From Rhodanobacteraceae bacterium (lineage in GTDB: Bacteria > Pseudomonadota > Gammaproteobacteria > Xanthomonadales > Ahniellaceae), in contig JADJFT010000002.1 in the NCBI GenBank assembly GCA_016708465.1, forward strand, positions 1 through 64,000: a stretch of 64,000 nucleotides of DNA, read 5' to 3'. Shown here piece after piece: positions 27,397 to 36,387 of the stretch (position 1 is its first letter; every line of letters starts with the position of its first letter). The position numbers and the translations under genes were made by a program. The notes beneath the pieces are model-generated. The model was not told where the DNA came from. It did no database searches and was given only the letters and a program-made list of their open reading frames with translations.

Positions 27397-29151
27397 ATGA
27401 CTGCGAATGCCCAAGAGCAACGTCGATTTGTCGAGCTGTTTGGCCACGTGCCATGGTTCGCGACCCTGCCTGAACAGGCGCGAGTGTTGCTGGCGGCGGG
27501 CTGTGATTGGCGCCGTGTCGCCGGTGGCGAGGCTTTGTTCTTCGAGGGCGAGGCGTCCGATGCGGTGTATTTGCTGGTCAACGGCAGCCTGGCTGCCTTC
27601 CAGAACGATGGGCACGGTGGCAGCCAGTTGGTCGGTCGCATCATGGCTGGCGAGAGTGTTGGTGAGCTCGGCGTATTGATCTCGCGACCGCGCTCGGCAA
27701 CGGTGCGGGCGCTGCGCGATTCCGAGTTGGTGCGGCTACCGGCAACCCATCTCGACGTGCTTGCCGAGACGTTTCCGCAAGCGCTGCTGGGACTGGCACG
27801 CCTGGCCTTGCGTCGCCATGGGGAATTGCAGGCACATGGCGCCGCGCCGCGAACGCTGGCGCTGTTGCCGCAATCGGCGGGGGTTGATATCGATTTGTTC
27901 GCGGACCGCCTCGCCGAGGATCTGTCGCGCTTTGGTTCGGTCCGGACCTTGCGCGTCAGTGATGCCGGTCAGGCGGCCGGGCAATACCACGCGATTGAAG
28001 CCGCATCGAAATTCGTGCTGTATGTGGCCGACGGAAATGATGACGCCTGGCGGCAACAATGCCGGCGTCAGGCCGACGCGCTGTTGTTCATCGTCCGCGC
28101 ATCAGACGTTCCGAGTTCAAGTGCGGCGTGGCCGGATGCGGTGGACGAAGCCGTGCCGCGGCGCCAGTATCTGATCGTGCAGCATCTGTCGAAGCCGCGC
28201 TTCGGCGCAGGGCGACGTTGGCACACGCTTTGTCCGCGGGCGTCAATCCATCACGTACGCGATGCCCGCGACAATGCGCGTGTCGCGCGCCTGATCGGTG
28301 GCCAGAGCCTCGCCCTGGTCTTGTCCGGTGGCGGTGCGCGAGGCTTTGCACATATCGGTGTGGTCAAGGCGTTGCGCGAGGCGGATCTGGAGATCGACAG
28401 CGTTGGCGGCACCTCGATCGGCGCGATCATCGGTGCCGGCGTGGCGGCCGAATGGTCGATCGAAGAGATGACGGAACGTTTCCGCCATGCGTTCTACGAC
28501 ACCAATCCGCTGTCCGATTACACCCTGCCGCTGGTGTCGATCGTGTCTGGCCGCAAGGTCTCGCGGCTGTTGCGCGAAACCTACGGTGAGCGGGACATCG
28601 AAGACTTGCCACTGCCGTTTTTCTGCGTCTCCGCAAACCTGACCCGAGGCGACGCTTATGTGCACCGCGACGGGACGCTGTGGCAAGCGTTGCGCGCTTC
28701 GATCGCCATTCCCGGCCTGCTGCCGCCAGTGTTTCGCGGCGGTCAAGTATTGGTCGATGGCGGCGTCGTCAACAACCTGCCGGTGGACTTGATGCGTGCC
28801 CAGCACCGTGGCGAAGTGATCGCGGTTGATATCGGTGGCGATTATGCGCTTTCGGCGCGCGATGACGAGTATGAACTTCCGCCCGCCTGGAAGTTATGGA
28901 TGCAAGACCGAAGTGGCTACCGGCGGCCGCGACTGCGCGAGATCTTGCTACGCGCCGGCATGATCAACTCGGGCACGCACGCCGCCAATGCACGGGCGCA
29001 GTCCACATTATTGATCAAGCCGCCACTGGCCGACATTGGCCTGCTCGAATGGCAGAGTTTCTTTCGCGCCATCGATCGTGGCTACCAACACACCTTGCGT
29101 ATCGTCGGCGGTCCGAAGGACGCGCTTGCCGACGAAACCCCGGTGTTCTGA
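27397..29151 (+). CDS. Cyclic-nucleotide-binding and patatin-like phospholipase protein
   Basis: 584 residues. The N-terminal cNMP-binding/cupin region (about 15-140; EALFFEGEASDAVYLLVNGS, GESVGELGVLISRPRSATVR) resembles eukaryotic neuropathy-target-esterase regulators. The C-terminal patatin domain has the oxyanion loop GGGARGFAHIG (about 310-320), nucleophile Ser340 in GTSIGA and Asp454 in VDGGVVNN, the intact Ser-Asp dyad. Family members are lysophospholipases acting at the membrane. The phosphate-binding PRSATVR arginine region suggests nucleotide control. Its stop codon abuts the stop of the convergent M28 gene with no gap. Confidence 0.9.
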   Translation: MTANAQEQRRFVELFGHVPWFATLPEQARVLLAAGCDWRRVAGGEALFFEGEASDAVYLLVNGSLAAFQNDGHGGSQLVGRIMAGESVGELGVLISRPRSATVRALRDSELVRLPATHLDVLAETFPQALLGLARLALRRHGELQAHGAAPRTLALLPQSAGVDIDLFADRLAEDLSRFGSVRTLRVSDAGQAAGQYHAIEAASKFVLYVADGNDDAWRQQCRRQADALLFIVRASDVPSSSAAWPDAVDEAVPRRQYLIVQHLSKPRFGAGRRWHTLCPRASIHHVRDARDNARVARLIGGQSLALVLSGGGARGFAHIGVVKALREADLEIDSVGGTSIGAIIGAGVAAEWSIEEMTERFRHAFYDTNPLSDYTLPLVSIVSGRKVSRLLRETYGERDIEDLPLPFFCVSANLTRGDAYVHRDGTLWQALRASIAIPGLLPPVFRGGQVLVDGGVVNNLPVDLMRAQHRGEVIAVDIGGDYALSARDDEYELPPAWKLWMQDRSGYRRPRLREILLRAGMINSGTHAANARAQSTLLIKPPLADIGLLEWQSFFRAIDRGYQHTLRIVGGPKDALADETPVF

Positions 29152-30504
29152 TTATTCGAAGTCGTCGCGGAATACGCTGTTGTCGTTGTAACCCGCTGCT
29201 TCAGTCAACACTGCCGCATTCATCTTGAGTACGCCGCCACCCATGTCCAGTACATGGGCAATTGCGCCCGGCACATCCGTGGTCTTGTGATAACCCGGGT
29301 AGTCGTCGTAGTCGTATTCGATCACCAGCAGCGAGGGCACGCTGCGATCGATGAAGGGCATATGGTCGGAACCGAATGGATAGGTCGACGTGTGCGGCAC
29401 CAGTTCGCTCGCATAGTCGGCCACCGCATTCTGGAAGGGCTGGAAGACCGAAGACAGCATGTTGGAGGTTTCCAGCAACACGTCGTACTGGCCATCACTC
29501 GAATAGCCGATCATGTCCATGATCAGCGCCAGTTTGATCTTCGGTAGATCACCCGCTGGGAAAAGCGCCTGTTCGACCCAGTGCGTGCTGCCGATCAAAC
29601 CCTGTTCTTCGCCTGAAAAGCACGTGAAGATCATCGTGCGCTGCGGTGGAAAACGCGTGAACACTTCTGCCATTTCAACCACGGCGGCACAACCCGATGC
29701 ATTGTCCTCGGCGCCAGGCGCAGCGGTGGCCTCCTCGGGCGCATTGATCTGAATCGAATCGTAATGTGCACCGACGATGATCCATTCATCGGGCAAGGTG
29801 GTACCGACCAGCGTACCGATCACGTTCTCCTGTGGCACCGCAACCGTTCCCGACATCGGGAAGGCATGGATCGAAGTCTGCAGGCCGAGGCGGGCGAATT
29901 GACCGAGCAACCAGTCGCGCGCATTGACGATATCGAGATGACGACTGGAGCGATCATAAATTGCGAGATCTTCGAGCACGCCGAACCAGCGATCACGGTC
30001 AACCGTGTCGACGCGTTGCTGGACCGCCGGATTTACCGTGCGCTTGGCCAGATCGATGCGGCCACGCGCACGCCAGTCCTGGGCGATGCTGCGATTCGGT
30101 ACGACCGGCCGCCATTCCGAAATCTCCGGTAGTTGATACGGCAACAGCGTGGCTGGCGTGCGCACCAATGCGTAACGGCCGGCTCTGGCGATTGCCGGTA
30201 GCGGTGCGCTCGGATGAATGGCGCAACCGCGCGCCTGCAGGGCGAGTTCGTCCGGTCGAATCCAGCCGAGTTCGTCCAGCACCTGCTCGCCCGCAACCAA
30301 TTCCGGCAGTGCTGTGGCCGGTGCCACGACCAACAGGCGGTCATCGAGCTCCAGCCACCAGCCGCCGCGATCCTCGATTTGTCGGGTGTAGGCGTCCACC
30401 TCAAACTGCGGTTGCGTACCCAGCGCGATCACGCTCGCCGGCATCGGCATCGCGGTGGTCAGGCCCATTTGCAGGCCGAGCGTCAGGGCGGAAAGCATGG
30501 TCAA
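29152..30504 (-). CDS. Secreted M28 zinc aminopeptidase with C-terminal FE motif (paralogue 1)
   Basis: 450 residues. Export segment at the N-terminus (MTMLSALTLGLQMGLTTAMP), a propeptide-like region to about residue 230, then the M28 catalytic domain: His247 in VGAHYDS, Asp267 in PGAEDNASG, Glu299-Glu300 in SGEEQGL, Asp330 in MDMIGYS and His381 in GSDHMPF, i.e. all zinc and catalytic residues. It ends NDNSVFRDDFE exactly at the stop. Tandem with a close paralogue upstream (30543-31892), 38 bases apart and the same strand. Likely releases N-terminal residues from peptides outside the cytoplasm. Confidence 0.92.
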   Translation of the reverse strand: MTMLSALTLGLQMGLTTAMPMPASVIALGTQPQFEVDAYTRQIEDRGGWWLELDDRLLVVAPATALPELVAGEQVLDELGWIRPDELALQARGCAIHPSAPLPAIARAGRYALVRTPATLLPYQLPEISEWRPVVPNRSIAQDWRARGRIDLAKRTVNPAVQQRVDTVDRDRWFGVLEDLAIYDRSSRHLDIVNARDWLLGQFARLGLQTSIHAFPMSGTVAVPQENVIGTLVGTTLPDEWIIVGAHYDSIQINAPEEATAAPGAEDNASGCAAVVEMAEVFTRFPPQRTMIFTCFSGEEQGLIGSTHWVEQALFPAGDLPKIKLALIMDMIGYSSDGQYDVLLETSNMLSSVFQPFQNAVADYASELVPHTSTYPFGSDHMPFIDRSVPSLLVIEYDYDDYPGYHKTTDVPGAIAHVLDMGGGVLKMNAAVLTEAAGYNDNSVFRDDFE

Positions 30505-30542
30505 TCCGGGCGTGGGGAAGCGTGGGATTCTAGCGACGACCG

Positions 30543-31892
30543 CTATTCAAAGTCGTCAGCGAATAGCGGCGCCATTCCCGCAGCCTCGGTGAGCACGGCG
30601 ATATTCATCTTCAAGATGGCGCCTCCCATCTGCTGCGCACGGGTGACGTTGGCGGGCAGATCGGTGGTCTTGTGGTAGTGCTGGTAGCCACTGGGCATCG
30701 AAGGTGAATAGTCGTTTTCGATGGTCAGCAAGGCCGGAGCACCCAGGGTGATCAACGGTGCATGATCGGAACAACAGTACGAGGTATCGCTGATCAGGCG
30801 CAGCTCCGGCGCATAGGTCGCCGCAGCGGTGGTGAACACCGGGAACAAGGTCGACAGACTACTGGAGGTTTCCAGCAACACGTCGAGATCGGCATCGCCG
30901 GAGTAACCAATCATGTCCATGATGACGGCAAGTTCGACGTTGGTGATCGTGCCATCATCGCTCTGCAGCGAATGTGCATAGGCGTCACCGCCATACAGCC
31001 CTTGTTCCTCGCCCGCGAAGCAGACAAAAATCATCGTGCGCTGCGGCGGAAACTGTGAGAACACGCGCGCCGCTTCCAGCACGCCAGCGCAGCCGGAAGC
31101 ATTGTCTTCGGCACCAGGTGTCTGATTCGGGTCGTGGATATTTTGTTGGCGCGAATCGTAGTGACCACCGACGATCACCAGATCATCCGGATAGTGACTG
31201 CCGGGCAGCCGCGCGATCACATTCTCGACCTGGGTCGCGGTGCCACCAATCGTGAACGTCTGCGTCGTGACTTGCAGACCGAGCGTACTGAATTCGCCGA
31301 TCAGCCAGTTACGCGCCTGATCGATACCGGCGCCATACGACGAGCGGTCATAACTCGCGAGCGTGGACAGCGTGTCGAACCAGCGTTGCGTATCGAGTGC
31401 GTCGACGCGCAGTTGCACGTCCGCATCGGGTGCGGCCTTGGCCATTGCCATCAGTCCGCGTGCGCGCAGGTCCTTGGTGATCGTCCGATTCGGCAATAGT
31501 GGCCGCCATTCGGAAACATCGGGTGTCTTGTAGGGCAGCAAGGTCGCTGGCGTGCGCACGAGCGCAAAACGCCCGGTATCCGCGATCGCTGGCAGCGCTG
31601 GACCTTCATCGATGCCGCAGGCGCGTGTCTGTAGTGCCAAGTCATCGGGGCGCAGCCAACCAAGGTCGGAAACGACGCGCTCGCCCGCGAGCAAACCGGG
31701 AAGCCGGGAAGGTGGCGCGACAACCAGCAACTGGTTCTCCATTTCGACCCACCAACCGCCCTCGGCTTCGATCTGTCGCGTGTAGCGATCGAGTTCAAAC
31801 TGCGGGTGCCGATCGAGCGCGACCAGCGCCGCCGGCATCGGCATCGCCGTGGTCAGGCCCATCTGCAGTCCGAGCACCAATGGCGAGAACAT
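30543..31892 (-). CDS. Secreted M28 zinc aminopeptidase with C-terminal FE motif (paralogue 2)
   Basis: 449 residues, alignable end to end with its neighbour. Export segment MFSPLVLGLQMGLTTAMPMP, catalytic set His244 (VGGHYDS), Asp263 (PGAEDNASG), Glu295-Glu296 (AGEEQGL), Asp326 (MDMIGYS) and His377 (CSDHAPL). Residues before that His are SYCCSD rather than STYPFGSD, and the two copies differ throughout, so the duplication is old. It ends AGMAPLFADDFE. As the upstream gene of the pair it probably carries the promoter. Confidence 0.92.
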   Translation of the reverse strand: MFSPLVLGLQMGLTTAMPMPAALVALDRHPQFELDRYTRQIEAEGGWWVEMENQLLVVAPPSRLPGLLAGERVVSDLGWLRPDDLALQTRACGIDEGPALPAIADTGRFALVRTPATLLPYKTPDVSEWRPLLPNRTITKDLRARGLMAMAKAAPDADVQLRVDALDTQRWFDTLSTLASYDRSSYGAGIDQARNWLIGEFSTLGLQVTTQTFTIGGTATQVENVIARLPGSHYPDDLVIVGGHYDSRQQNIHDPNQTPGAEDNASGCAGVLEAARVFSQFPPQRTMIFVCFAGEEQGLYGGDAYAHSLQSDDGTITNVELAVIMDMIGYSGDADLDVLLETSSSLSTLFPVFTTAAATYAPELRLISDTSYCCSDHAPLITLGAPALLTIENDYSPSMPSGYQHYHKTTDLPANVTRAQQMGGAILKMNIAVLTEAAGMAPLFADDFE

Positions 31893-32000
31893 GATCGTGT
31901 CCGATAGTTCGGGCGCACAGTTTAGACCCTGGTTGGGAGCGGCGTGTTGATGCGCCGATCACGCTATCGTCATCGCGTGGATCAGTGAGCGAGGGCGCAC

Positions 32001-32627
32001 ATGGGCAATGGCCAGCATTGGCAGCAGATTTACACGACCAAGGCGACCGATGCGGTGAGTTGGTTCCGGCCGCACCTCGACCGCTCACTGGCATTCATCG
32101 ATGTGCTTGCGCTCGATACGGCCTTGCCGATCATCGATGTCGGCGCCGGTGCATCGACCTTGGTCGACGATCTGCTTGCACGCGGCTTTCGCGATATCAC
32201 CTTGAATGACATCGCTGATGCGGCGCTTGCGCAGATACGCCAGCGAATCGCTTCCTCCGCACTCGCCGCATATGTGCACGATCGCGTTGGCGACATCACC
32301 ACCCTGGATCTGCCCGCCGCCCACTACGCGCTCTGGCACGATCGCGCCGTGTTCCATTTTCTGATCGAACCGGCACAGCGTGTCTCTTATGTCGCACAAG
32401 CGGCACGCACGATTCGTTCCGGCGGACATCTACTGATTGCAACCTTCGCATCAGATGGCCCAGAACGCTGCAGCGGCTTGCCGATCCAACGCTATGACGC
32501 CGACACGCTCACTGCCGAATTCGCCGCACACTTCACCTGCACCGACACCGCCCGAGAACAACACCCGACGCCGTTCGCAACGACGCAAGCGTTCCAGTAT
32601 GTGCTGTTGCAACGGCGCTCATCCTGA
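32001..32627 (+). CDS. Class I SAM-dependent methyltransferase
   Basis: 208 residues. Motif I is LPIIDVGAGASTLVDDLLAR, and an acidic motif II follows (DITLNDIADAALAQIRQRI). The segment HYALWHDRAVFHFL resembles the FHFLIEP core of small methyltransferases, and RTIRSGGHLLIATFASDGPE is the post-motif strand. N-terminal WQQIYTTKATDAVSWFRPHL is typical of the thiopurine/tellurite-resistance-like group. Substrate unknown. It diverges from the M28 pair and converges on the S9 peptidase. Confidence 0.85.
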   Translation: MGNGQHWQQIYTTKATDAVSWFRPHLDRSLAFIDVLALDTALPIIDVGAGASTLVDDLLARGFRDITLNDIADAALAQIRQRIASSALAAYVHDRVGDITTLDLPAAHYALWHDRAVFHFLIEPAQRVSYVAQAARTIRSGGHLLIATFASDGPERCSGLPIQRYDADTLTAEFAAHFTCTDTAREQHPTPFATTQAFQYVLLQRRSS

Positions 32628-32654
32628 TCCACGCGCTGCAACGTACCGAGATAG

Positions 32655-34958
32655 TCACTCTGGTCGCTTCAACTTGCGCTCGAAGAAATCAACGATGGCG
32701 TTGTTGGAGTGTTTTTTCATCCACGGTGCGGCGAGGCCGTGCTTGCCGCCTGGGTAGGTCATCAATTCGAATGGTTTGCCGCGCTCCTGCAATGCACTCA
32801 TCAACTTGGTGCTGTTGGTGAAGAGAACGTTGTCGTCGGCCATACCGTGAATCAGTAGCAGGTCGGAACGCATGCCATCGAGGTGCGCGAACACGCTGCT
32901 GTGCGCGTAGCCGTCGGTGTTGTCTTTTGGCTGGTCCATGTAGCGTTCGGTGTAGTGCGTGTCGTACAGCGACCAATCGGTGACCGGCGCGCCCGCGACC
33001 ACGGCAGTGAAGTCATCCGAGGCTTGGCCGAGCACCTGCAACGCCATGTAGCCACCGTAACTCCAACCGTAGAAACCAATCTTCTCGCCATCAATCCAGG
33101 GTTGCGCACGCAACCACTTCACGCCCTCGCGCTGATCCACCACTTCGACCGAGCCCATCTTCCGGAACAGCGCTTCCTCAAATGCTTTGCCGCGTCGGTC
33201 CATGCCGCGATTGTCGAGCTGGAACACGACGAATCCTTTGCGCGTCAGCACCTGGATCAAGCCATCGGTCCAGCTCTGCGTCACGTACTGCCCATGCGGG
33301 CCGCCGTAGATGTAGACAATCGCCGGATATTTTTTTGACGCGTCGAAATGCGCTGGCTTGAACACGCGATAGAGCAGTTTCTGCTGTTCGGCACCGATGA
33401 TTTCGCCAAAGTCTGGCCGTGAGTGCTCGGCCGCATAGGGCCCGTACGGATGGCCCTCTTTCAACTCGTTCGCTTCCAGGATTGCCAGCTCGGCGCCACT
33501 GGCATCAAATAACCGCACACGTGGCGGCGTCGACGGATCGGAATGGGTGGCGACGAACACATTCGCCTGCTTCGGAAAGCTGGCGTTGTGCGTGCCGGCT
33601 TCGTGGGTGATCTGTTGCACTTCTTTCACCGGTAGCGACAGCGGCGTCATGTAGACCTGCTTCTGCGTCGGGTCGGGGCCGCCGGACGCGAAGAACACGC
33701 GATCGTTGTGTTCGTCGACAGCGAGCAGGCTGTCGACCACCCAGTCTTCCGGCGTCAGCGCATGTTTTGGCGCGCCATCACGTCCATGCAGATACAGGCG
33801 CATGAAACCATCGCGTTCGCTTGCCCAGATGAAATCACCGCTGTCGAGAAACTTCAGATCGTCATGCAGGTTTACCCAGGTGTTGCTGGTTTCGCTCAGT
33901 AGTGTCGTGATCGCGCCATCCTTGGACGACCACGCGCGCAGGTCGAGACGACGTTGATTGCGTGACTGGACTTGGAAACTGAGCGCGCTGCTGTCGGCAA
34001 ACCAATTGGCCCGGGCGAGGTAGATGTCGGCATCACTGCCGAGGTCGACCCAACGCGTTTTCGCGCTGGCTGGCAACAAGGCTGCACCCGCACCGGTGTC
34101 GGCCACTGCTGCTGCCGCGGTATCGTTCATGCGGATGACGCCAAGTCGAATCGTGGCATTGGCTTGCCCTGCAGCCGGATAGCGCTGCTCGACGACAGTC
34201 GTGTCCGCGGCGTTGATTTCGAAGCGGCGTTGCACCGGGACTGACGTCTCGTCAACGCGGGCGAACGCGATCATCGAATCGTCCGGCGACCACCAATAGC
34301 CTTCGAAACGACCCATCTCTTCCTGCGCGATGAACTCGGCAACGCCATTGCTGATCACGCCGCCGCCGTCCTGTGTCAGCTGGATCGACCGATCGCTATT
34401 GAGCTCGATCGCCCATAGATTTTGGCCGCGCACGAAGCTGACGTAGCGCCCCTTCGGCGACACCTTGGCATCCGTCGCGAAGCCGAGCGCCTTATTGGTG
34501 AGCTTGCGCACACGATTCGTCTGTTGCGCTTCATCGGCCGCGAGGTCGTAAAGAAACAATTCACCGTTTAACGGGAACAGTAGCTTGCTGCCGTCGGACG
34601 AGAAGCCGTACTCGATGATGCCCTTGAGGCTGGCCGTGCGCGCGCGTTCGCGCTTGGCTTTCTCGGCGTCCGAGAGCTTCTCGCTTTCTGGCATCAGCAT
34701 CTGGGAGGCGACCAACAATCGCGTCTGTTTCGATGCGATGTCGTATTCCCAGAGGTCGAGTTGATACTGATCCGTGTCCTTGCCGCGCAGAAAGGTCACG
34801 CGCGTGCCGTCCGGCGATACCTTCAGGTTCTGCGGCATCTTCCCGGCCAGCGCCGGTGCATCGAAAATACGCTCGATGGTCAATTCTTCAGCTTGCAGAT
34901 TCGTCATCGGCCACACCATCGCACAGGCCAGCACGGCTGCGGTGAATACGTTGCGCAT
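32655..34958 (-). CDS. Secreted S9 dipeptidyl-peptidase IV-like peptidase
   Basis: 767 residues with a signal peptide (MRNVFTAAVLACAMVWPMTN...QA). The N-terminal DPPIV propeller (residues about 50-490) contains VAEFIAQEEMGRFEGYWWSP, whose paired Glu after QEE anchors the substrate amino terminus in DPP4. The C-terminal alpha/beta-hydrolase domain has nucleophile Ser633 in GWSYGGYM, Asp708 in HGMADDNVLF and His740 in GGKHGLAAP. It should release Xaa-Pro or Xaa-Ala dipeptides in the periplasm. Complete. With the M28 pair it makes this stretch rich in exported peptidases. Confidence 0.93.
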   Translation of the reverse strand: MRNVFTAAVLACAMVWPMTNLQAEELTIERIFDAPALAGKMPQNLKVSPDGTRVTFLRGKDTDQYQLDLWEYDIASKQTRLLVASQMLMPESEKLSDAEKAKRERARTASLKGIIEYGFSSDGSKLLFPLNGELFLYDLAADEAQQTNRVRKLTNKALGFATDAKVSPKGRYVSFVRGQNLWAIELNSDRSIQLTQDGGGVISNGVAEFIAQEEMGRFEGYWWSPDDSMIAFARVDETSVPVQRRFEINAADTTVVEQRYPAAGQANATIRLGVIRMNDTAAAAVADTGAGAALLPASAKTRWVDLGSDADIYLARANWFADSSALSFQVQSRNQRRLDLRAWSSKDGAITTLLSETSNTWVNLHDDLKFLDSGDFIWASERDGFMRLYLHGRDGAPKHALTPEDWVVDSLLAVDEHNDRVFFASGGPDPTQKQVYMTPLSLPVKEVQQITHEAGTHNASFPKQANVFVATHSDPSTPPRVRLFDASGAELAILEANELKEGHPYGPYAAEHSRPDFGEIIGAEQQKLLYRVFKPAHFDASKKYPAIVYIYGGPHGQYVTQSWTDGLIQVLTRKGFVVFQLDNRGMDRRGKAFEEALFRKMGSVEVVDQREGVKWLRAQPWIDGEKIGFYGWSYGGYMALQVLGQASDDFTAVVAGAPVTDWSLYDTHYTERYMDQPKDNTDGYAHSSVFAHLDGMRSDLLLIHGMADDNVLFTNSTKLMSALQERGKPFELMTYPGGKHGLAAPWMKKHSNNAIVDFFERKLKRPE

Positions 34959-35042
34959 CGGATCGCTCCCTCGGGGACAGTGTCTTCTAGCACCATGGCT
35001 ACGGTGGCGGAAGCGACGCTTCGCAAGGCTGGGACGAAGTGC

Positions 35043-36383
35043 CTACTTACCGATGCAAAAGCTGGAAAAAATCACCCCGAGCAGGTCATCGGTGGTGAAT
35101 TCGCCGGTGATTTCGGATAACGCCTGTTGCGCGATGCGCAGTTCTTCGGCGACCAGTTCGCCGGCTTGGTCGATGACGAGGCGGGCGCGGGCACGGGCGA
35201 GTGCAGCATGCACCTGGCGCAGCGCGACGACATGGCGGGCGCGAGCACTGAAACCACCGTCGGTGCCTTCGCCGAGCCCGGCATGACGGCGGATCGCGGC
35301 CCGCAAATCGTCAAGGCCGGCGCCGGTAGTTGCGGCGACGTGCACATGCTCGCTCGGATCGTGCGAGTGCCCGCTGTGGCGATCGACGAGATCGGACTTG
35401 TTGTGTACGACCAGCAGCGCCACGCCTTCGGGGACTTCGGCGCGGAGTGTGTCGATGCGTTGTTCATCATCGGGTGCGAGCACCAGCAACGCGAGATCGG
35501 CACGGGCGAGTTCGGTTCGGGCGCGACGGATACCTTCGGACTCGATCACGTCCAGCGCATCGCGCAAACCGGCGGTATCGACCAGGGTGATCTCGATGCC
35601 ATCGATATTCACCGCTTCGCGCAACAGATCACGCGTGGTGCCGGCGATGTCGGTGACGATTGCGCGGTCGCTGCCGGCGAGCGCATTGAGCAGGCTCGAT
35701 TTGCCAGCATTGGGCGCACCGATGATCACCGCGTGCAAGCCATCACGCAGCCGCTGTCCGCGTTCGGCGTCAGCCAACAACGCATCAAGCGCTACCGAGA
35801 TCGCATCGAGCTTCGCGAGGATCTGGCCGTCGGCGAGGAAGTCGATTTCCTCTTCCGGAAAATCGATGGCGGCTTCGACATGCAGGCGCGCGTCGATCAA
35901 CGCGTTCAACAATGCCTGTACACGAGCCGAAAATTCGCCCTGCAGCGAGCGCAACGCCGCACGCGCCTGAGCGTCGGACTGCGCCGCGATCAGATCGGCG
36001 ATGGCTTCGGCCTGCGTGAGATCGATCTTGCCGTTGAGAAAGGCGCGTTCGGAAAACTCACCGGCGCGAGCCGGGCGTGCACCGAGTTCGACGCAGCGCG
36101 CCAATAGCCGCGCCAGCACAATCGGCGCGCCATGAATCTGCAGTTCGACGACGTCTTCACCGGTGAACGAATGCGGCGCCGGAAACCAGAGGACGAGACC
36201 GCTGTCGATCAATGCCGCCGTCGCATCACTCAGCTTGGCGTAGTGGGCATGGCGCGGTTGCAACGCGATACCGCATAGCGCATGGCCGATGCGCGCGGCA
36301 TCGGCGCCGGATAAACGCACGATGCCGATGCCACCCGCACCGGGTGCGGTGGCGACCGCCGCGATGGTGTCGCGCGGCGTCAT
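35043..36383 (-). CDS. mnmE: tRNA modification GTPase MnmE (TrmE)
   Basis: 446 residues from MTPRDTIAAVATAPG at 36383. With MnmG it installs 5-carboxymethylaminomethyl on wobble uridines. N-terminal formyl-THF-binding domain (GGIGIVRLSG; ARPARAGEFSERAFLNGKID). G domain: GAPNAGKSSLLNAL, TDIAGTTRDLL with the K-loop, DTAGLRD and NKSD. The C-terminal FCIGK motif carries the catalytic Cys. An upstream in-frame extension to 36461 would overlap yidC and is not preferred. Starts four bases after the yidC stop. Confidence 0.95.
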   Translation of the reverse strand: MTPRDTIAAVATAPGAGGIGIVRLSGADAARIGHALCGIALQPRHAHYAKLSDATAALIDSGLVLWFPAPHSFTGEDVVELQIHGAPIVLARLLARCVELGARPARAGEFSERAFLNGKIDLTQAEAIADLIAAQSDAQARAALRSLQGEFSARVQALLNALIDARLHVEAAIDFPEEEIDFLADGQILAKLDAISVALDALLADAERGQRLRDGLHAVIIGAPNAGKSSLLNALAGSDRAIVTDIAGTTRDLLREAVNIDGIEITLVDTAGLRDALDVIESEGIRRARTELARADLALLVLAPDDEQRIDTLRAEVPEGVALLVVHNKSDLVDRHSGHSHDPSEHVHVAATTGAGLDDLRAAIRRHAGLGEGTDGGFSARARHVVALRQVHAALARARARLVIDQAGELVAEELRIAQQALSEITGEFTTDDLLGVIFSSFCIGK

Positions 36384-36387
36384 CGCA

